A stretch of DNA of 64,000 nt from Sphingomonas parapaucimobilis NBRC 15100 (GTDB lineage: Bacteria > Pseudomonadota > Alphaproteobacteria > Sphingomonadales > Sphingomonadaceae), in NCBI RefSeq assembly GCF_000787715.1, contig NZ_BBPI01000034.1, forward strand, positions 117,811-181,810. The letters are read 5' to 3'. Both the position numbers and the translations under genes were made by a program. The notes under the pieces are model-generated. The model worked only from the letters and a program-made list of their open reading frames with translations, did no database searches and had not been told where the DNA came from. Below, one piece after another: positions 42,087-50,188 of the stretch (position 1 is its first letter; each line of letters starts with the position of its first letter).

Positions 42087-42115
42087 CGGGGCGGACACTC
42101 CCTCCGCCCCGTTTT
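42087..42115. terminator. Bidirectional terminator between convergent genes
   Basis: 9-bp stem CGGGGCGGA (42087-42095) / TCCGCCCCG (42103-42111), flanked by AAAA on the left and TTTT on the right. It separates the methyltransferase from the convergent gene at 42199. Confidence 0.85.
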
Positions 42116-42198
42116 CCGGCAGAACTTGCCCTTGAACCTCGCCCATTGGGGTGAACGCTTAGTTACCGGGATCAAAAATCTATTCGTGCTTTCAGATA

Positions 42199-42756
42199 TT
42201 AAAAACGACGCCCCCAGACCGCCCGGCCAATCCTGACTGCCAAGGGCGGCGGGAGGGGGCTTACGTCATCCATGCGCGCCCTCGTTATCATGATTTCGCG
42301 CATCTGGCTGAGCGTCACATCTAGTTCCCTTCTTCGCGCGTCCATAACCTGTTTAGCCTGCGCGCAGCGCTCCGTATCACCACGCATTGCAGCCCGCACA
42401 ACATGAAGATGGCTCTCCTCATAGGCAAAAGCATGGCTGTGGCAGTTCCGCATATGCTCTTCGGCAGACGGGAAAACCAACTCCGCAAGGTCCATTGCAT
42501 TGTTGAATTTCTGTAGTCCGTCCTCATCAATACCGTCACGCAAATCTAGCTTCGTCCGAAACTGATCTAAGTCGGCGATAGCCTGCAGACGTCGTTCCAA
42601 AAGCGCTAATCTGACCTTTTGGTCTTCAACCGCTGCGCTCCGGCGAGCTACGGCATTATTCCATCGATTTTGTGCGATTGTCGCTGCCAGAACCGCGAGT
42701 GCGACGGTAGCCGGACCGACCTTTCCTGCGGTGTCGATCAGCCACTGCATGTCCAT
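42199..42756 (-). CDS. Membrane-anchored moron protein
   Basis: 185 residues from ATG 42756 (AAGGGAAAGAG upstream; a TTG at 42792 is possible). One N-terminal hydrophobic segment (VGPATVALAVLAATIA) and then a long helical cytoplasmic domain with two His/Cys points (RNCHSHAFAYEESHLHVV). Transcribed against the late genes and slightly less GC-rich, as for a gene expressed in the lysogen. Unknown function; superinfection exclusion is possible. Confidence 0.6.
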   Translation of the reverse strand: MDMQWLIDTAGKVGPATVALAVLAATIAQNRWNNAVARRSAAVEDQKVRLALLERRLQAIADLDQFRTKLDLRDGIDEDGLQKFNNAMDLAELVFPSAEEHMRNCHSHAFAYEESHLHVVRAAMRGDTERCAQAKQVMDARRRELDVTLSQMREIMITRARMDDVSPLPPPLAVRIGRAVWGRRF

Positions 42757-42782
42757 GGTCTCTTTCCCTTCAAAGGTATTGT

Positions 42783-44018
42783 ATGCTGACAAACGCAGCT
42801 CTCAAGAGCGCGCGGCCGAAGCCGCGCGCCTATAAAATCTGGGATGCGCAGGGTCTGCACCTCTTCGTCGCCCCCACCGGCCTGCGCGCATGGCGCGTCC
42901 GGATCAGGGCCGATCGCCGCGAGGCGGTCATTTCGCTGGGCAGCTGGCCCGACGTGTCTCTCGACGATGCACGCGAGTCGGCGCGCCTCGCACGTGGCAT
43001 GATAATCCAGGGTTCGACGCCGAAGAGCGTGGCGGCGAAGGTGGCCGAGCGGCTGGCGCAGTCGGCGATCACGCTCGAGCAGCTGGCCCGCAACTGGCAC
43101 GAGACGCGGCGCGATCGCTGGACCGAGGTCCACGCGGCCGACGTCCTGGCCAGCCTCGAGCGCCATGTCTTCCCGGCGATCGGCGGGGATTTGGCGACAG
43201 CGATCACCACGCCGCAGCTGCTGCGTCTGCTCGGCCGGATTGCGAGCACCGGCGCGGCCGAAACGGCGCGGCGCATCGCGCAGCGCCTCTCGGCAATCTA
43301 TCGCTTCGCGCGTACCCGAAGTATCGTCGATGGCGATCCGGCCGCTGGCCTAGTCCGCGAGCTGGCGACCGGCGCGCCCGTCCAGCGCCAGCCTGCGCTG
43401 GAAGATCTGGGCGAGGCCCGCGCGCTCCTCGATGCCGCCGATCGCGCGCGTGTCGCCCCGGCGATCCGGCTGGCATCGCGATTCCTGGCGCTGACCGCTG
43501 TCCGCCTCGCGGCCGTGCGGGGCGCGCGGTGGGACGAGATCGAGGGCGTCGACTGGTCGACCGACGCGCCCGCACCGGCGGCGCTGTGGCGCATCCCGGC
43601 CGTGCGGATGAAGATGGCGGTCGCCAAGAAGGCCGACGCGGCGAATGATCACCTCGTGCCGCTGTCGGCGGCGGCCGTCGCGGTGCTGCGCCAGGCGCGG
43701 GCCATCGGCGGCGCGGATCTGATCTTTCATCGCGGGGGCCGACCCATCGGCGAGGGCGCGATCGGCGCGCTGTACGCGCGGTGCGGTTTCGGCGGGCGTC
43801 ATGTGCCTCACGGATGGCGCGCCACCTTTTCGACGGCGCTGAACGATTGCTTTCCGGACGATCGCTTCGCCATCGATCGCGCCCTGGCCCACGTCCAGGC
43901 GTCGGCCGTCGAGGCGGCGTACAATCGGGCGCAGCATCTCGACCGGCGACGGTGGCTGTTCGATCGGTGGGCGGAAATCCTGTTCGATACGCCAGCGCCG
44001 GGCGATCGGCCGGAGTGA
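42783..44018 (+). CDS. Second tyrosine integrase (P4 type, DUF4102 N-terminus)
   Basis: 411 residues. The arm-binding DUF4102 domain (residues 1-~85: YKIWDAQGLHLFVAPTG) is followed by the SAM-like and catalytic domains: R241 (LTAVRLAAVRGARW), H343-G-W-R346, H370 (LAHVQ) and nucleophile Y380 (EAAYNRAQ). All catalytic positions are intact. It lies near attR and reads toward it. P4-type integrases normally act on tRNA genes and usually sit next to their att site, so its coexistence with the attL-side integrase is unexpected. Confidence 0.9.
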   Translation: MLTNAALKSARPKPRAYKIWDAQGLHLFVAPTGLRAWRVRIRADRREAVISLGSWPDVSLDDARESARLARGMIIQGSTPKSVAAKVAERLAQSAITLEQLARNWHETRRDRWTEVHAADVLASLERHVFPAIGGDLATAITTPQLLRLLGRIASTGAAETARRIAQRLSAIYRFARTRSIVDGDPAAGLVRELATGAPVQRQPALEDLGEARALLDAADRARVAPAIRLASRFLALTAVRLAAVRGARWDEIEGVDWSTDAPAPAALWRIPAVRMKMAVAKKADAANDHLVPLSAAAVAVLRQARAIGGADLIFHRGGRPIGEGAIGALYARCGFGGRHVPHGWRATFSTALNDCFPDDRFAIDRALAHVQASAVEAAYNRAQHLDRRRWLFDRWAEILFDTPAPGDRPE

Positions 44019-44156
44019 GAATGGCACGGTTCGTGCCGTCCCCCCCTCGATAGCCCACGGGCGGCACAGCCGCCCGGTCCCGACGGACGCCTCTTGGCCG
44101 TCGGGTGCTTTGGGTAGGCCGGTCAGACCTGGGGGGGGACCTAACAAACTGCGCAT

Positions 44157-44184
44157 GGACCCGCCCAAAGCGGGTCCATTCCTT
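44157..44184. terminator. Terminator after the second integrase
   Basis: 8-bp stem GGACCCGC (44157-44164) / GCGGGTCC (44170-44177), then ATTCCTTTT. Lies between convergent genes. A second hairpin CCCGACGG/CCGTCGGG at 44079-44105 precedes it. Confidence 0.75.
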
Positions 44185-44185
44185 T

Positions 44186-44926
44186 TCATCTAACCCCTTG
44201 AGCCGGATACTGACCCTTAGGTGTACTCGCGCTCTCGACCTGCGCGCCGAGGCGCGCCAAGGCGTCTCGCAGGTCCGGAGACGACGGCACTGGCGGCGGC
44301 GCAGGGGGCAAAGGCGGCGTGGAGTGCTGCCGGGTGGCGTGGGCGGCGCGGCGCTGGGCACGACGGCTCATGAGGTCGCGGAAGCGTTGGCGGACGTTCT
44401 TGGGCAGGCTGCCCATGTCGAAGAAATAGGCGTTCGTGACCTGGACGCGCTGGGGCGCAAACTCGCCCTTGCGGTCGGTCTTCTGTGATCGGCGCACCCA
44501 GCGCAGGAAATTGTGCTGTTTCAGCCGGGCAAGGGCGCGGATGACCGTCGTCCTGGACAATCGGCCGATGCGCGCAAGCGTGTCGATCGCGGGCTCCAGG
44601 CGGCCGGTCTTGAAGCAGATCGGCACGCCACGCACGCCGAGCAGCATCTCGAGGACGCGGATGCCGGTCCAGCCGAGCGGTCGCACGCCACGGTCACCTC
44701 GGTGATGATCGTCATATTCGCGGGCGGTCTGGAGGAATGAATCCCGCCAATCCATCGCGCCCCCGACCGTGCCGTCGCCGATCGGACGCCAGACATTGGC
44801 CCGCTTATCGTCGACGTCATAGCTGTCGCGCCGGACCGTGCGGTCTTCTCCTCGCACTTTTCCGGACAGCTTTGCTGCCAGGGCCTTAGTGATTTGGCGC
44901 GTCTCCCGCGCGGCCGCGAACGTCAT
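44186..44926 (-). CDS. Winged-helix phage replication-type protein
   Basis: 246 residues from ATG 44926 (GGGGAAG upstream; ATG 44962 is an alternative). The core near 85-150 (GWTGIRVLEMLLG, IGRLSRTTVIRALARLKQHNFLRWVRR) is a helix-turn-helix seen in phage/plasmid replication-associated proteins. A Pro-rich linker (PPLPPAPPPVPSSP) leads to the C-terminus. Adjacent to attR and in the reverse orientation to the late genes; may be lysogeny-expressed or initiate replication. Confidence 0.6.
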   Translation of the reverse strand: MTFAAARETRQITKALAAKLSGKVRGEDRTVRRDSYDVDDKRANVWRPIGDGTVGGAMDWRDSFLQTAREYDDHHRGDRGVRPLGWTGIRVLEMLLGVRGVPICFKTGRLEPAIDTLARIGRLSRTTVIRALARLKQHNFLRWVRRSQKTDRKGEFAPQRVQVTNAYFFDMGSLPKNVRQRFRDLMSRRAQRRAAHATRQHSTPPLPPAPPPVPSSPDLRDALARLGAQVESASTPKGQYPAQGVR

Positions 44927-45159
44927 CTTTCGGCTTCCCCAACCGAAGTAATTTGGATGCACGAAAGCGCCGCCTGAATCGCATTATTCAGACGCGCGCT
45001 GTGCATGATGGAGGCCCCTGGGGGGCCTTGATTGGGGTCGTGGGGTTTCGGCGCGTTTTCGGCGTCGTCGGTAACGACGCACGCAAAACTGCGACTTATA
45101 CGGGGGTCAAAGGGGCCTCACCCGGTCCGAAAATGGCGGAAATCCGGGCTAGGGCCTTC
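44927..45159. other. Right-end non-coding region
   Basis: 233 bp upstream of the wHTH gene up to attR. Contains an AGGCCCC/GGGGCCT hairpin near 45012-45029. No gene seen; probably promoter sequence for the leftward gene and integrase arm sites. Confidence 0.4.
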
Positions 45160-45205
45160 GTTGACATCGCAGGGGTCGCAAGTTCAATCCTTGCCACGCC
45201 CACCA
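45160..45205 (+). repeat. attR: attR core, 46-bp direct repeat
   Basis: Identical to 5142-5187. It is a 3' tRNA-Val fragment, not a functional tRNA, because the 5' half is replaced by phage sequence. Confidence 0.95.
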
Positions 45206-45210
45206 TCGAA

Positions 45211-45252
45211 AACCCCGCTAGGCCAACGGCTTAGCGGGGTTTTTGGTTTTTC
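45211..45252. terminator. Original tRNA-Val terminator, displaced by the prophage
   Basis: 10-bp stem AACCCCGCTA (45211-45220) / TAGCGGGGTT (45232-45241) followed by TTTGGTTTTT on the + strand and TTTTC on the minus strand. It follows attR by 5 bp, so before integration it ended tRNA-Val; it also ends the convergent DUF6508 gene. Confidence 0.85.
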
Positions 45253-45659
45253 CGGTCCCTGTCGCTGAGAATCACCGCGCGTTCGGCGATGGCGCGCATC
45301 AGGCCGGTGTCGAACGCTCGCGCCAGCGATCCTTCCGAGAACCGATCGGCGCGCAGCAGGAACGTCAGGATCCAGGCGATCTGGTCGATGCTCGCACCGG
45401 CGATCGCCCCGGGGTGCTCGGCCATGCGGATCAGCGCGGCGCGCGCTTCTTCGTCCATTGGCTTGCGGTAATGGGCCGCGATATCCTCGGTCGCTATGGT
45501 CGTGACGAAGGCGGAGGCAGGCTCGGAGAGATTGAACCAGGCCATGGTGATGACCCCCTCGGCAGAGCGCCGGGGTTCGGTCCATGCGCCCGTCACGAAA
45601 TCGGGCGCGGCCAGAATGGGGGCGAAAGCGGCGATGTTGCGAAGCGTGGCCATGTCCAT
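45231..45659 (-). CDS. DUF6508-like protein
   Basis: 142 residues; N-terminal FAPILAAPDFVTGAW followed by GVITMAWFNLSEPASAFV resembles DUF6508 proteins. Function unknown. The stop lies within the tRNA terminator hairpin. ATG 45653 is a second possible start. First host gene to the right of the prophage. Confidence 0.65.
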   Translation of the reverse strand: MDMATLRNIAAFAPILAAPDFVTGAWTEPRRSAEGVITMAWFNLSEPASAFVTTIATEDIAAHYRKPMDEEARAALIRMAEHPGAIAGASIDQIAWILTFLLRADRFSEGSLARAFDTGLMRAIAERAVILSDRDRKNQKPR

Positions 45660-45716
45660 ATGCTGATCCTATCCGCTTGATGAGGGGCGGCCACCGTTTT
45701 TGCGTATAGGTTCATC

Positions 45717-46001
45717 ATGACCGATCCGTTCGACCGCGATCTCGCCCGACTGGCGCACAGTACCCCGCCCGCGACCCTGGACCAGCTGGAGTGGCGCGTG
45801 GCCACCGCGATCGATGCGGGGGCCTCGGACACGGGCGGCCTGTCGGTCCGGGGACTGGCGCTGGCAGGCGGTGCGGCGCTGATGCTGGGGATCGTCGGCG
45901 GCGGGGTGGTGGCTGGACGGAGCGAGGCGCGGGAGCGGCCGGTGGCGATAGCGGCCCTCGATACGGGACTGGCACCCTCGACCTTGCTGCTCGGCCGATG
46001 A
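45717..46001 (+). CDS. CnrY-like anti-sigma factor
   Basis: 94 residues: a short cytoplasmic sigma-binding N-terminus (FDRDLARLAHSTPP), one membrane helix (LALAGGAALMLGIVGGGVVA) and a small periplasmic end. In Cupriavidus CnrY holds the ECF factor CnrH at the membrane. ATGA overlap with the sensor gene. Identification depends on the operon context. Confidence 0.7.
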   Translation: MTDPFDRDLARLAHSTPPATLDQLEWRVATAIDAGASDTGGLSVRGLALAGGAALMLGIVGGGVVAGRSEARERPVAIAALDTGLAPSTLLLGR

Positions 46002-46441
46002 GCGGGGCGGTGCGGCGGAACTTGCTGACGCTGGCGATCGCGTTCGTCGCGGCGCTGGCGGGGGTAGCGATCGGGTGCCGGTTGCTGATGCCCGCTGCAC
46101 CTCAGGCGAGCGACATCCATATGCTGGTCCACCGCGACATCGCGCTCGACCCGGGGCAGCGGATCGCGCTCGACCGGCTGGAGGGGCGGTTCGCGGTACA
46201 ACGCGCGGCACTCGAGGCGCGGCTGCGCGGCGACAATGCCCGGCTGGCCGCCGCGATCGAGGCCGAGCATCGCGACGGGCCGCAGGTCACCCAGGCGATC
46301 GACGCGGTGCATCACAGCATGGGCGATCTGCAAAAGGCGACGCTCGCGCATGTCTTTGCGATGCGCAGAGTCCTTCGCCCCGACCAGGCGGCGACCTTCG
46401 ACCGGCTGGTGGCGGCCAAGCTGACCGACACAGGCCGATAG
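45998..46441 (+). CDS. CnrX-like periplasmic metal sensor
   Basis: 147 residues: an N-terminal membrane anchor then a four-helix periplasmic domain. Two metal-binding pairs match CnrX: HMLVH (HxxxH) and HVFAM (HxxxM), corresponding to the Ni/Co ligands of CnrX. Metal binding should release the anti-sigma factor. Given copA/copB directly downstream, copper is the probable signal here; the ligand set alone does not decide it. Confidence 0.8.
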   Translation: MSGAVRRNLLTLAIAFVAALAGVAIGCRLLMPAAPQASDIHMLVHRDIALDPGQRIALDRLEGRFAVQRAALEARLRGDNARLAAAIEAEHRDGPQVTQAIDAVHHSMGDLQKATLAHVFAMRRVLRPDQAATFDRLVAAKLTDTGR

Positions 46442-46450
46442 CGAAGCCGC

Positions 46451-47014
46451 GTGGGGGAGCGCGATCTGGCGGGGCTGGCGGACGGCGATCTGGTCGCGCT
46501 GGCCATGGGCGGGCGGCCGGGCGCCTATGCTGCGATCGTCACGCGGCACAAGGCGGCGCTGTATCGCCTGATACTGGCGCAGGTCCGTGACGCCGACGAG
46601 GCGCTCGATCTGGTGCAGGAAAGTTTCGTCGCGGCGCATGGCGCGCTGGGTCGGTTCGACCAGACGCGGAGCTTGCGCGCGTGGCTCAGCCGCATCGCGC
46701 TGAACAAATGCCGCGATTGGGCGCGGCGGCGGCGGGTGCGCGCGATGTTGGCGCGGGTGCTGCCGGTCGAGGCGGCGGCCGAGGTGGCGGATGACCGCAT
46801 CGGGGCCGAGGCAGCGGCGATCGAGCGGGATTCGTTGGCCCGTACGCTGGCCGCGCTCGATGCCTTGCCCGCGTCTTTGCGCGAGCCGCTGATCCTGTGC
46901 GCGGTCGAGGGATTGAGCCAGGCCGAGGCGGCCGAGGCGCTGGGCCTGAGCGGCAAGGCGGTCGAGCTGCGTATCCGCCGCGCCCGTGCCGCCTTGCGCA
47001 AGCAGACGGGGTGA
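46451..47014 (+). CDS. ECF RNA polymerase sigma factor (CnrH-like)
   Basis: 187 residues from GTG 46451. Sigma2 (VTRHKAALYRLILAQVRDAD, then EALDLVQESFVAAHGAL) and sigma4 (LREPLILCAVEGLSQAEAAE) are clear. 9 bp after the sensor gene and 28 bp before copA, so it is in the same operon and probably autoregulated. Confidence 0.9.
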   Translation: MGERDLAGLADGDLVALAMGGRPGAYAAIVTRHKAALYRLILAQVRDADEALDLVQESFVAAHGALGRFDQTRSLRAWLSRIALNKCRDWARRRRVRAMLARVLPVEAAAEVADDRIGAEAAAIERDSLARTLAALDALPASLREPLILCAVEGLSQAEAAEALGLSGKAVELRIRRARAALRKQTG

Positions 47015-47042
47015 GGGGCCGGGTGAGGGGAGGGCCGCCCCC

Positions 47043-48827
47043 ATGCGTATAAGGGGCATGATCGACCAGACGACCGCGATATGCCGCCGTGACCTTCTGG
47101 CCGGGGGCGTCGGCCTGACCACCCTCGCCGCCATGCCTGCCTGGGCACAGAAGCATGGGGGCTCGCCGCGCGCCACGCTGACCGGCCCCGACATCACCCT
47201 GACCATCGCACGTCAGCATATGATGATCGACGGCAAGCCCTATCACGCGATCGGCATCAACGGATCGGCCCCCGCCCCGCTGATCCGCCTGCGCGAGGGG
47301 CAGCGGGTGCGGATCACCGTGGTCAATGCGCTGGACGAGGAGACCTCGATCCACTGGCACGGGCTGCTGCTGCCCTTCCAGATGGACGGGGTGCCGGGGA
47401 TCAGCTTTCCGGGCATCCCGGCGGGCGGGCGCTTCACCTATGAGTTCCCGATCATCCAGGCCGGGACCTATTGGTATCACAGCCATTCGGGGCTTCAGGA
47501 GCAGGAAGGGCTGTACGGCCCGATCGTGATCGATCCGGCCGGGGCGGACCCGATCACGTCGGATCGCGAGCATGTCGTGCTGCTGTCCGATCCCAGCCCG
47601 CTTCACCCCCATGCGATCTTTCGCCGGTTGAAGATGCAGGGCGGCTATTTCAACTATCAGAAGCAGACGCTGACGGGGCTGCTGGCGGGCAAGGGCCAGC
47701 CGTTGCGCGAACGGCTGGACTGGGGCCGGATGCGGATGGACCCCAGCGACGTGTCCGACGTGACGGGTTCGACCTATCGCTATCTGGTCAACGGCCATGG
47801 TCCGGCGGACAATTGGACCGGGCTGTTCGCGCCGGGCGAGCGGGTGCGGCTGCGGCTGGTCAATGCCTCGGCGATGACCAACTTCAATATTCGCATACCC
47901 GGCCTGCCGCTGACCGTGGTGCAGGCCGATGGACAGGATGTGCGGCCGGTGACGGTCGACGAACTCCAGATCGCGGTGGCCGAGACCTATGACCTGATCG
48001 TCACCCCGACCGAGGACCGTGCCTATACGCTGGTCGCCGAAACCTGGGATCGATCGGGCATGGCGCGGGGCACGCTCGCCCCTCGGGCGGGCATGGCCGC
48101 GCCCGTCCCTGCGCTGCGCCCCCGGCCGCTGGCGACGATGAAGGATATGGGGATGGGCGGCATGGACCACGGCGCCATGGCGGGTGGCTGTTCGCCGGAG
48201 CATGCCGCGATGGGGCATTGCCAGCCGGGTGCCGCGCCCCAAATGGACCATGGCACGATGAGCCATGACATGCGCGACTTCGCCAACGCGCCGGGCCTGC
48301 CGCGCACGCCCGTGGTCCAGACGGTTGCGCCGATGCCGGTCGACCGTACCGGCGAACCGCCGCAGGGGCTGGCCGATGTCGGCCACCGCGTCCTGACCTA
48401 TCGCGACCTGATGAGCGCCAGGGTCAATCCCGACACCCGCACGCCGTCGCGCGCGCTGACCATTCACCTGACCGGCAATATGGAGCGCTATATGTGGGCG
48501 TTCGACGGGGTGAAGCTGAACGCCGTGACCGCGCCGATCCCGTTCCGGCTGGGCGAGCGGGTGCGCGTGACGCTGGTGAACGACACGATGATGGCGCACC
48601 CCATCCATCTGCACGGCCATTTCTTCGAGCTGGTGACGGGCCATGGCGACCATGCCCCCCGCAAGCACACCGTCAATGTCGCACCCGGCGGCACCGCGAC
48701 GTTCGACCTGACGGCGGATGCCGAGGGCGACTGGGCGTTCCACTGCCACATGCTCTATCACATGCATGCCGGAATGATGCAGGTCGTCACCGTCCGGCGT
48801 GACGCGGACGAGGGAGCGGCGGCATGA
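47043..48827 (+). CDS. copA: CopA-type multicopper oxidase (Tat-exported)
   Basis: 594 residues from ATG 47043 (GGGGAGGG 8 nt upstream; ATG 47058 also possible). The Tat signal CRRDLLAGG leads to the AWAQK cleavage region. Three cupredoxin domains carry all copper ligands: HWHG, WYHSH, HPIHLHGH and the T1/T3 motif HCHMLYHMHAGMM. A Met/His-rich insert near 370-410 includes the segment CSPEHAAMGHC. Oxidises Cu(I) in the periplasm for copper tolerance. The 3' end overlaps copB by 4 bp. Confidence 0.92.
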   Translation: MRIRGMIDQTTAICRRDLLAGGVGLTTLAAMPAWAQKHGGSPRATLTGPDITLTIARQHMMIDGKPYHAIGINGSAPAPLIRLREGQRVRITVVNALDEETSIHWHGLLLPFQMDGVPGISFPGIPAGGRFTYEFPIIQAGTYWYHSHSGLQEQEGLYGPIVIDPAGADPITSDREHVVLLSDPSPLHPHAIFRRLKMQGGYFNYQKQTLTGLLAGKGQPLRERLDWGRMRMDPSDVSDVTGSTYRYLVNGHGPADNWTGLFAPGERVRLRLVNASAMTNFNIRIPGLPLTVVQADGQDVRPVTVDELQIAVAETYDLIVTPTEDRAYTLVAETWDRSGMARGTLAPRAGMAAPVPALRPRPLATMKDMGMGGMDHGAMAGGCSPEHAAMGHCQPGAAPQMDHGTMSHDMRDFANAPGLPRTPVVQTVAPMPVDRTGEPPQGLADVGHRVLTYRDLMSARVNPDTRTPSRALTIHLTGNMERYMWAFDGVKLNAVTAPIPFRLGERVRVTLVNDTMMAHPIHLHGHFFELVTGHGDHAPRKHTVNVAPGGTATFDLTADAEGDWAFHCHMLYHMHAGMMQVVTVRRDADEGAAA

Positions 48828-49999
48828 TCCCCTTTGCGCTGCTGCTGCTCGCCGAACCGCAGCACCGACATGACATGATGCCCGGCATGACGATGCCCGG
48901 CATGACCATGGCGCCTGCGGCGACACCCAAGGCGAAACCGGCCAAGCCCCCCCGCAAAGCGGCCAGACGTGGGCGTACGCTTCGCAAGACCGAAGCGGCG
49001 ACCAAGCCCCGGGCGGCGGCGTGTTCGGCCGAACATGCCGCCATGGGCCATTGCACGCCGTCCGATGCGCCCGCCGCCATGGATCACGGTGCGATGCCGG
49101 GCATGGGGGCCATGCCGACGACGGCGGACCCCTGTCCGCCCGAGCATGCGGCGATGGGGCATTGCAAACCGACCGCCCCGGCGAAGGAAGCGCCGGATGC
49201 GGATGCTTCCATGGATCATAGCGCGATGCCCGGCATGGCCATGGATCATGGTGCGATGGCGGGTATGACACCGGGGCAGGGGGCGGTCGGTAACGCGCCA
49301 CCCCCTCCGGCCCCGACCGATCGCGCCGCCGACCGTTTCTACAACCCTGCCGCCATGGCCGTCGCCGACCGGCAGATGCGGATGGAGCATGGGGGAATGC
49401 GCTTCTCGCAGATCCTGTTCAACCTGGCCGAGGTGCAGGTCCGCGACGGACGCGACGGCTATCGCTGGGACGGGGAGGGCTGGTTCGGCGGCGACATCCA
49501 CCGGCTGGTCGTGAAGAGCGAGGGCGAGGGGACGTTGCGCGACCGGATCGGCACGGCGGAGGTGCAGGCGCTCTATTCCAGGGCGATCGATCCCTATTGG
49601 AATTTGCAGGCGGGGGTGCGGCAGGATATCGGAACAGGGGCGCGGCGGACCTATGCGGTGGTCGGGGTCGAGGGGCTGGCCCCCTATTGGTTCGATGTCG
49701 AGGGCGCGCTGTTCCTGTCTGACAAGGGCGAACTGCTCGCCCGGACCGAAGCCTGGATCGACCAGCGCCTTACCCAGCGCGCGATCCTGCAACCGCGCAT
49801 CGAGGTGAACTTCGCCGCGCAGGACGTGCCCGACCAGCGGATCGCGGCGGGCGTCTCCAGCCTCGAACTGGGTCTGCGGCTGCGCTACGAGATCGCGCGA
49901 GAGTTCGCGCCCTATGTCGGGGTGAACTGGGAACGCCGCTATGGTCCCGCCAGCGGCGGCGGGGCCGCGCTGGCGCTGGGTATCCGGACCTGGTTCTAG
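48824..49999 (+). CDS. copB: CopB outer-membrane copper-resistance protein
   Basis: 391 residues. A Met/His-rich region (residues ~15-165) with MPGMTMPGM and DHGAMPGM repeats binds copper; it holds two further CxxEHAAMGHC segments. The C-terminal ~230 residues match PcoB/CopB beta-barrel proteins (MRFSQILFNLAEVQVRDG, ends ALALGIRTWF with terminal aromatic Phe). Works with CopA; likely moves or stores copper at the outer membrane. Confidence 0.9.
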   Translation: MIPFALLLLAEPQHRHDMMPGMTMPGMTMAPAATPKAKPAKPPRKAARRGRTLRKTEAATKPRAAACSAEHAAMGHCTPSDAPAAMDHGAMPGMGAMPTTADPCPPEHAAMGHCKPTAPAKEAPDADASMDHSAMPGMAMDHGAMAGMTPGQGAVGNAPPPPAPTDRAADRFYNPAAMAVADRQMRMEHGGMRFSQILFNLAEVQVRDGRDGYRWDGEGWFGGDIHRLVVKSEGEGTLRDRIGTAEVQALYSRAIDPYWNLQAGVRQDIGTGARRTYAVVGVEGLAPYWFDVEGALFLSDKGELLARTEAWIDQRLTQRAILQPRIEVNFAAQDVPDQRIAAGVSSLELGLRLRYEIAREFAPYVGVNWERRYGPASGGGAALALGIRTWF

Positions 50000-50188
50000 G
50001 ACGGATCGACATTCATTTGTTTCCTCCCCTGGAAGGGGAGGTGGCAGGCCGAAGGCCTGACGGAGGGGTGTCCCGGTCTGAGCGGTCGGTCAGACATCGC
50101 AAGCGGTTGATACCCCTCCACCATGCTGCGCATGGTCCCCCTCCTCTTGCAGGCGAGGAATTGAGGGGGGACTGAATGTCGATCCGGC
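50000..50188. repeat. Dispersed palindromic intergenic element
   Basis: About 150 bp of nested inverted repeats: CCTCCCCT/AGGGGAGG at 50023-50041, AGGCCGAAGGCCT near 50046, and outer arms GGAGGGGTGT (50063-) against TACCCCTCC (50111-). A MITE/REP-like element common in sphingomonad intergenic regions. The first hairpin may also terminate copB. No gene. Confidence 0.6.

Larger units (their letters stand above)
5142..45205. mobile_element. Complete HK97-like siphoviral prophage integrated in tRNA-Val
   Basis: Bounded by exact 46-bp repeats, giving an element of about 40,018 bp. It contains integrases, a lysogeny switch, terminase, portal, protease, capsid, connectors, tail tube, tape measure, tail tip, fibre, holin-like gene, amidase and methyltransferases, all with open frames. 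No disabled structural gene was seen, so the element may be inducible. Tail genes resemble those shared with gene transfer agents. Confidence 0.95.

Noticed and set aside
45160..45205. Possible second tRNA gene at the right junction
   Set aside because: Only the 3' half of tRNA-Val is present; the 5' acceptor and D arm are missing, so it is attR.
45593..49301. Long minus-strand frames opposite cnrYXH-copAB
   Set aside because: Basic, repetitive translations mirroring clear genes on the + strand.
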